Positions 60,322-64,000 of a stretch of DNA of 64,000 bases are shown here, in pieces. The notes under the pieces were generated by a model. It did no database searches. It saw only the letters and a program-made list of their open reading frames with translations, and was not told the DNA's origin. Source of the DNA: Svornostia abyssi (GTDB lineage: Bacteria > Actinomycetota > Thermoleophilia > Solirubrobacterales > Solirubrobacteraceae); assembly GCA_024666565.1 (NCBI GenBank), contig CP088295.1:1488001-1552000 (forward strand), given 5' to 3'. How positions within the stretch are numbered: position 1 is the stretch's first letter; each line of letters begins with the position of its first letter. Position numbers and translations under genes: made by a program.

Positions 60322-61128
60322 CTACTCGCCGGTCGCGGCCGGGAGGTCCGCCCGGTTGCTCCACTGCGACCACGACCCCGGGTACAGCGCGGCGTCGTAT
60401 CCCGCGATCTCCAGCGCGGCGATCTCGTGCGTCGCGTTCACGCCGGATCCGCAGTAGACCCCGACCCGCTCGCCGGCGCCGAGTGCCTCGAACCGTGCGC
60501 GGAGCTCGTCGGCCGGGAGGAACCGGCCGGCGTCGTCGACGTTCTCGCTGGTGGGCGCGCTGACCGCACCGGGGATGTGCCCGGCGCGTGGGTCGACGGG
60601 TTCGACGCTTCCGCGGAAGCGCTCAGCGGCGCGCGCGTCGAGCAGCGTGGCGTTGCGCGCGAACGCGGCGACGTCGTCGATCTCCAGCGTGGGGAGCGCG
60701 CCCGGTCGCAGCATCACGTCGCCCGGGGCCGCGTGTTCGTCCCCGGTCGCCAGCTCGCCGTCCCACGCCGCGAGCCCGCCGTCGAGCAGCCGCACGTCGG
60801 CGATGCCCGCCCAGCGCAGGAGCCACCACGCCCGCGCTGCGGCGAGGTTCGCTGTGGCGTCATAGACCACGACCGGCCGGCCCTCGCGCACGCCCCAGCG
60901 CCGTGCGGCGGTCTGGAGGTCGGCCGGGTCCGGGAGGGGATGGCGTCCTTCTGCGGCACTGGGCGGCGCCGCCAGCTCGGTGTCGAGGTCCACGAACACT
61001 GCGCCCGGGATGTGGCCGGCGCGGTAGTCGTCGCGGCCCGGTGGGCCGGCCAGGCTCCACCGGACGTCGAGCAGTGTCACGTCGGGCAGCGACGTGCGCA
61101 GCTCCGCGGCGGTGATGAGCACGGCCAT
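60322..61128 (-). CDS. thiosulfate/3-mercaptopyruvate sulfurtransferase (tandem rhodanese)
   Basis: A 268-residue two-domain rhodanese. The inactive N-terminal domain has TLLDVRWSLAGPPGRDDY and AGHIPGAVFVDLDTEL; the active C-terminal domain has the catalytic loop YCGSGV (Cys226). The CGSGV loop favours mercaptopyruvate or thiosulfate sulfurtransferase. A leaderless promoter element TAGGCT (reverse complement of 61137-61142) ends 8 bases before ATG 61128. It may be linked functionally to the sulfur genes at 32-34 kb, but there is no physical link. Confidence 0.92.
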   Translation of the reverse strand: MAVLITAAELRTSLPDVTLLDVRWSLAGPPGRDDYRAGHIPGAVFVDLDTELAAPPSAAEGRHPLPDPADLQTAARRWGVREGRPVVVYDATANLAAARAWWLLRWAGIADVRLLDGGLAAWDGELATGDEHAAPGDVMLRPGALPTLEIDDVAAFARNATLLDARAAERFRGSVEPVDPRAGHIPGAVSAPTSENVDDAGRFLPADELRARFEALGAGERVGVYCGSGVNATHEIAALEIAGYDAALYPGSWSQWSNRADLPAATGE

Positions 61129-61136
61129 TGGCGCGC

Positions 61137-61142
61137 AGCCTA
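61137..61142 (-). promoter_or_regulatory. -10 element TAGGCT of sulfurtransferase
   Basis: TAGGCT on the minus strand ends 8 bases before ATG 61128, implying a leaderless mRNA. The divergent gene at 61169 shares this 40-base region. Confidence 0.45.
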
Positions 61143-61168
61143 CGTCGTGACTCAGTCATGCTCTCCGT

Positions 61169-62036
61169 ATGCCTGATCGTTCCGAGCCGTTCCTCGCCGA
61201 GCGGGTGTGGGCCCACCCGACGGGCCTGACGTCCGACTCGATCACCACCACCACCGAGGTCGACGACGCCGGCCGCCCGGTGCGGACGACCTACTCGGAC
61301 GGCGGCAGCGAGACCTACACGTACGACGACGAAGGCCGCCTCATCGAGATCGACGAGCACAAGTCGCTGTGGGCGACGGTCGACGGGTTCGTCCAGCGCT
61401 GGCACTCGGGCGGGCGCCTGCGGATCGAGCATGACGACGACGGCCCCGTGCGCATCCTCGGCCCGGGCGAGGTCGTCTGGGAGCGCTGCGAGGAGCCGTG
61501 GCCCGACCTGCTGCGCCGCGGCGTGGACTCGCTGGTCGAACGGTGCATCGCCGCCGTCGAGCTGGCCACAGCCGAGGAGACCCCCGAGGTCTTCTGCCTG
61601 GCGATCACGTACGTGCTGGACGGCGAACTCGGTGGGCTGACGGTCAACCTCGGGCTCGAGGAGGACAGGCAGGAAGCCCTGGAGGAGGACGACCCGGAAG
61701 AGCTGCCGCAGGCGCTCTGGTCCCCCGAGTCCGCGGAGTTCGGCTTGCTGGAGGTCGAGCCCGACGACGACCTCGACCACCTGCTCCTGCGCGAGGCTGC
61801 GCTCAACGACCCGAGCGAGGCGCAGCGCCACGTGCTGACCGAGGTCGCCCGCCCGGCTCGCCGTCCACGAGTGGGACGGCCTGTTCGAGCCCACCGAGGA
61901 CTTCGTGGTGTTCGTCGCCGAGCACGACGACGGCTACGCCGCGAAGGACGCGTCGGTCCGCGAGGTCAACCCGCCCGAGCGCGTTGCCGCGTGGGATGAC
62001 GCGTGGCCGCCGAGCGCGCCGCGGGAGGACGACTGA
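61169..62036 (+). CDS. YD-repeat-like acidic cytoplasmic protein, frameshifted
   Basis: About 288 residues after correction. Near the start, TTTTEVDDAGRPVRTTYSDG and ETYTYDDEGRLIEIDEH resemble YD/RHS repeats, but only one or two units exist and no signal peptide is present. The middle is a helical, acidic region (LVERCIAAVELATAEETPEV). The frame breaks near 61846-61855 in GCCCGCCC; removing one C gives AARLAVHEWDGLFEP and a tail ending PPSAPREDD. ATG 61169 is preceded by a weak CATGCT. Function unknown. Confidence 0.72.
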
Positions 62037-62038
62037 CC

Positions 62039-62416
62039 ATGCGCCGCCTCCCGCTCGCCGTCGCCCTGCTGGTGGTCGCCGCCGTCCTGATCGGGCCGGC
62101 CACCGCCGCCGCGGCACCGACCCGCACCTGCAAGTCCGCCGACATGCGCTACCCGTTCGAACCCGGCGGGCCGAAGACGTTCGGCGTCTTCAAGCTGCGC
62201 ATCACCGGCGGCACGTGCACGACCGCCCGCCGCGTCGCGAAGGCGTGGATGGAGGAGTTCGAAGCGAACCTCCGCAAGGGCAAGGTCAAGCTTCCGCGCT
62301 CGGTCGAGGGCTTCGCCTTCACGACGCTGCCCGCGACCGAACCGCAGACGTACAACGAGCGGGGCCGCAAGGGGAAGACGACGATCCGCTTCGCGTACGT
62401 CGTCCCCAACGGCTGA
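62039..62416 (+). CDS. small secreted protein
   Basis: A 125-residue exported protein. The signal peptide (RRLPLAVALLVVAAVLIGP, then ATAAAA) is followed by about 85 residues with two cysteines (RTCKSADM and GGTCTTARRVAKAW) that may form a disulfide. ATG 62039 is 2 bases after the preceding stop, with GGAGGAC upstream as Shine-Dalgarno, so it is in one operon with the YD-like gene. No family recognised. Confidence 0.75.
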   Translation: MRRLPLAVALLVVAAVLIGPATAAAAPTRTCKSADMRYPFEPGGPKTFGVFKLRITGGTCTTARRVAKAWMEEFEANLRKGKVKLPRSVEGFAFTTLPATEPQTYNERGRKGKTTIRFAYVVPNG

Positions 62417-62483
62417 CGGCGGCGACACGCGTGGCCTGCCGGGTGCTGGGCATGTGCGGGTAGATCGGGGCGGGTGGTGGAAC

Positions 62484-62879
62484 TCATCGGTGGGTGTGCA
62501 GCTCGACCACCGCGTTGTGGCCGGGCGCACGCGCCAGGGCGCCGTCGCACGTCACGAGTGGGACGGCGAGCGCTTCGGCCAGGGCGACGAAGGTCGCGTC
62601 GTACGCGGTGAGGTTGGTGCGCAGCTCCCACACGCGATCGCTCAGCGGCTCGTGCGGATAGCGGACGATGGCAAGGTCTGCGACGTCGCTGCGGATGTCG
62701 GCCGCCTTGTCCTCCGTGATGGCGCCGGTCCGCACGAGTCGCCGCAGCGCGTGGAGGATCTCGGTGTCGAGGAGATGCGGCGCGTGCAGGTCGCTGTCCT
62801 CGGCGAGACGCGCAAGGAGCGTCGGCGGTGCGCCTCCGGCCAGCGCCGCGAGAACGGCGGACGTGTCGACAACCAGCAC
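62484..62879 (-). CDS. vapC: VapC-type PIN-domain toxin
   Basis: A 131-residue PIN ribonuclease. Acidic residues: MLVVDTSAVLAAL (Asp5), HLLDTEILHALRRL (Glu), LTAYDATFVALAEAL (Asp) and LVTCDGALA (Asp). The catalytic set is complete. It lies 6 bases downstream of a VapB-like antitoxin. It should cleave tRNA or rRNA, as in mycobacterial VapC. The second of three PIN toxins in this window. Confidence 0.9.
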   Translation of the reverse strand: MLVVDTSAVLAALAGGAPPTLLARLAEDSDLHAPHLLDTEILHALRRLVRTGAITEDKAADIRSDVADLAIVRYPHEPLSDRVWELRTNLTAYDATFVALAEALAVPLVTCDGALARAPGHNAVVELHTHR

Positions 62880-62885
62880 GCGGGG

Positions 62886-63113
62886 TCAGCCGCGATCGCG
62901 GCCTTCGCGCACGGCGTCGACGATCGCCGCGGTCTCGACCCGGCCCGCGCGCGCGTTGGCGCGGGCGAGGAGCTCGGCGACGGCGGGGCGGCGCGCGACT
63001 CGCTCGAGTTCGGCCAGCGCGTAGTCCGACAGGGAGATGCCAGCCGCCGCAGCGCGAGTGCGCAGCTCGCGGTGAACGTCGTCGGGAACGTTGCGGACCT
63101 GGATGACCTTCAT
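62886..63113 (-). CDS. vapB: VapB/FitA-like ribbon-helix-helix antitoxin
   Basis: A 75-residue antitoxin. The ribbon-helix-helix is MKVIQVRNVPDDVHRELRTRAAAAGISLSDYAL (the FitA/VapB type), and the C-terminal 30 residues bind the toxin. TAGTCT (reverse complement of 63120-63125) ends 6 bases before ATG 63113, so it is leaderless. It likely represses its own promoter. Confidence 0.9.
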   Translation of the reverse strand: MKVIQVRNVPDDVHRELRTRAAAAGISLSDYALAELERVARRPAVAELLARANARAGRVETAAIVDAVREGRDRG

Positions 63114-63119
63114 CGCCGT

Positions 63120-63125
63120 AGACTA
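63120..63125 (-). promoter_or_regulatory. -10 element TAGTCT of vapBC
   Basis: TAGTCT on the minus strand ends 6 bases before ATG 63113. It supports this start and a leaderless toxin-antitoxin mRNA. Confidence 0.5.
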
Positions 63126-63194
63126 CCAACTGAGGTGTCTTGCACCCAAATCACACCCACGGTTTCCCGAGCCTGTCGCAATGCCCTCGCTCGC

Positions 63195-63617
63195 TCAGGC
63201 AGCGAGTGGGTTGGCAACGTGGAGCCGGTGCCGCGCGGCCGCTGTGCAGAGCGCCGTGTCGGCACTGGTCAGGATCGTCGCGTTGATGGTGAGCGCGGCG
63301 GCGAGGTGCACCGCGTCGTAGCCCCGGAGCGCCTCGCGCTCTGCGAGGTCGGCGGCCTCAGCGATGAGCCGTTCGGAGACCGGAACGAGCGTCAGCTCGT
63401 CGACCAGCTCTGCAAGTTCGTCCTTTGCCCTGCGGTGCTGGGCTGCGCTGAGTCGTGTCGCGCGTTTCGCCGCCGCCAGCGCGGCGCGCGCTTCCACGAC
63501 GATCATGGCGGCCGATGCCACGACGTCGGCCGCGTCCCAGATCAGTCCGACGCTGTCGCTGCCCTCCTCTTCGATGATCAGCTTCAGGAGCGACGAGGTG
63601 TCGACGTAGGTGATCAC
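63195..63617 (-). CDS. vapC: VapC-type PIN-domain toxin
   Basis: A 140-residue PIN ribonuclease of a branch different from the one at 62484. Acidic residues: MITYVDTSSLLKLI (Asp6), MIVVEARAAL (Glu), LRGYDAVHLAAAL (Asp) and LTSADTAL (Asp). GTG 63617 overlaps the antitoxin stop (GTGA), giving coupled translation. Pairing with a Phd/YefM antitoxin is common for this branch. Confidence 0.9.
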   Translation of the reverse strand: MITYVDTSSLLKLIIEEEGSDSVGLIWDAADVVASAAMIVVEARAALAAAKRATRLSAAQHRRAKDELAELVDELTLVPVSERLIAEAADLAEREALRGYDAVHLAAALTINATILTSADTALCTAAARHRLHVANPLAA

Positions 63618-63895
63618 CGGCGCTGGTCGGCGACGAGATCGCTCACTGGCCCGCTGGGCTTGATGCGGCGGGCGGGGCGGCTCCGGCTCGCGCGCTTCGG
63701 TGGCTGAACGACACCCGCGGCGATCAGGGTGGCGAGCTCGTCGGTCGACTGGTCGAGCGCGGCGAGACGCGCGACCGGCCGGCCGCGGTCGGTCACGATG
63801 ACCTCTTCCCCGGCTCGGACGCGGCCGAGGTACTGGCTGAGGTTGTTCTTCAGCTCGCGGACGCCGACCTCAACGCGCGTTGTGGCTACAGGCAT
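63614..63895 (-). CDS. Phd/YefM-family antitoxin
   Basis: A 93-residue antitoxin: VEVGVRELKNNLSQYLGRVRAGEEVIVTDRGRPVARL is the Phd/YefM DNA-binding domain. The C-terminal tail is basic and disordered-looking and should fold on the toxin. ATG 63895 follows TACAAT by 6 bases. A 12-base inverted repeat overlaps this promoter and codons 2-6, a likely self-repression site. Confidence 0.9.
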   Translation of the reverse strand: MPVATTRVEVGVRELKNNLSQYLGRVRAGEEVIVTDRGRPVARLAALDQSTDELATLIAAGVVQPPKRASRSRPARRIKPSGPVSDLVADQRR

Positions 63896-63915
63896 GATGA
63901 CATTGTAGCCACAAC
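63879..63915. promoter_or_regulatory. antitoxin operator: 12-bp perfect inverted repeat over the promoter
   Basis: GTTGTGGCTACA (63879-63890) and its exact complement at 63904-63915 flank 13 bases that include the ATG. The -10 element TACAAT (reverse complement of 63902-63907) is inside the right arm. The Phd/YefM antitoxin probably binds here and represses the module. Confidence 0.75.
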
Positions 63916-64000
63916 CGAGCGGCTTGGCCGCGTCCGACGTTCGTCCGCTGCGCCGAACCACGGCGCGCCCCTGTCGACTCACACGCCCATGGCGCTGCCT

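Noticed and set aside
59254..61176. A 640-codon plus-strand frame opposite kup and the sulfurtransferase
   Set aside because: It crosses two genes with full catalytic or transport signatures on the other strand and shows no domain.
1..64000. tRNA, rRNA, CRISPR arrays, insertion sequences, integrases
   Set aside because: I looked for cloverleaf-like and repeat-spacer patterns, transposase motifs and terminal repeats by eye and found none I could support.

Overview
The window is very G+C-rich DNA from what is most likely an actinomycete. Third codon positions are overwhelmingly G/C, GTG starts are common, and many starts lie 6-10 bases after a TANNNT-like -10 hexamer, as in leaderless actinobacterial genes. 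The mix of genes (FkbM methyltransferases, MmyB-type regulator, Pst transporter, several VapC modules) would fit the Thermoleophilia/Solirubrobacterales, but that placement is inference. About 63 protein genes are packed tightly. No gene-free stretch exceeds about 175 bases. I see no tRNA, rRNA, CRISPR array or insertion sequence.

Region 1 (1-24.6 kb) is a surface-polysaccharide locus broken only by a quinone-reductase fragment and a DEAD-box helicase. It holds seven glycosyltransferases, two FkbM methyltransferases, one other methyltransferase, a Wzx-type flippase, an O-antigen ligase/polymerase-like protein, a Wzz-like chain-length protein, a lipoprotein hydrolase and a secreted clan GH-A-like glycosidase. 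Inside it sits a small acyl module: degenerate SGNH-like protein, ketoacyl reductase, acyl carrier protein and acyltransferase, with no ketosynthase. This suggests an acyl group is made or loaded for the glycan.

Region 2 (24.6-41.5 kb) is mixed metabolism. It contains an aldehyde dehydrogenase, a DMT exporter, an asparagine-synthase-like protein, a CtaG-like membrane protein, a second GH-A-like secreted enzyme and SixA. A minus-strand cluster (amidohydrolase, cysteine dioxygenase, aldose epimerase, molybdopterin oxidoreductase, FAD reductase) could oxidise cysteine sulfur. A tandem degenerate GGDEF protein, an AbrB/VapC module, a MarR-controlled MFS exporter, and a VOC/SDR pair beside an XRE regulator follow.

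Region 3 (41.5-57.8 kb) is the most unusual. A Pst-type ABC transporter (diverged PstS, then PstC, PstA, PstB) begins with a secreted coiled-coil protein. It continues, with start/stop overlaps or short gaps, into a lipoprotein, two zinc-ribbon proteins and a phosphatase-superfamily-like protein. Beyond a strong terminator lie a LuxR-type response regulator, an M14 peptidase, and an FtsH-like protease translationally coupled to a 1562-residue surface protein.

Region 4 (57.9-64 kb) carries a VOC protein, a Kup potassium transporter, a sulfurtransferase, a YD-repeat-like protein, a small secreted protein and two more VapC toxin-antitoxin modules.

One caution applies throughout. At least nine genes are split by apparent single-base indels, most of them in G or C runs. 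Correcting one base restores a family-typical protein each time, so I annotate these as single genes and give each break point. Consensus errors are the likeliest cause, though real mutations are not excluded.
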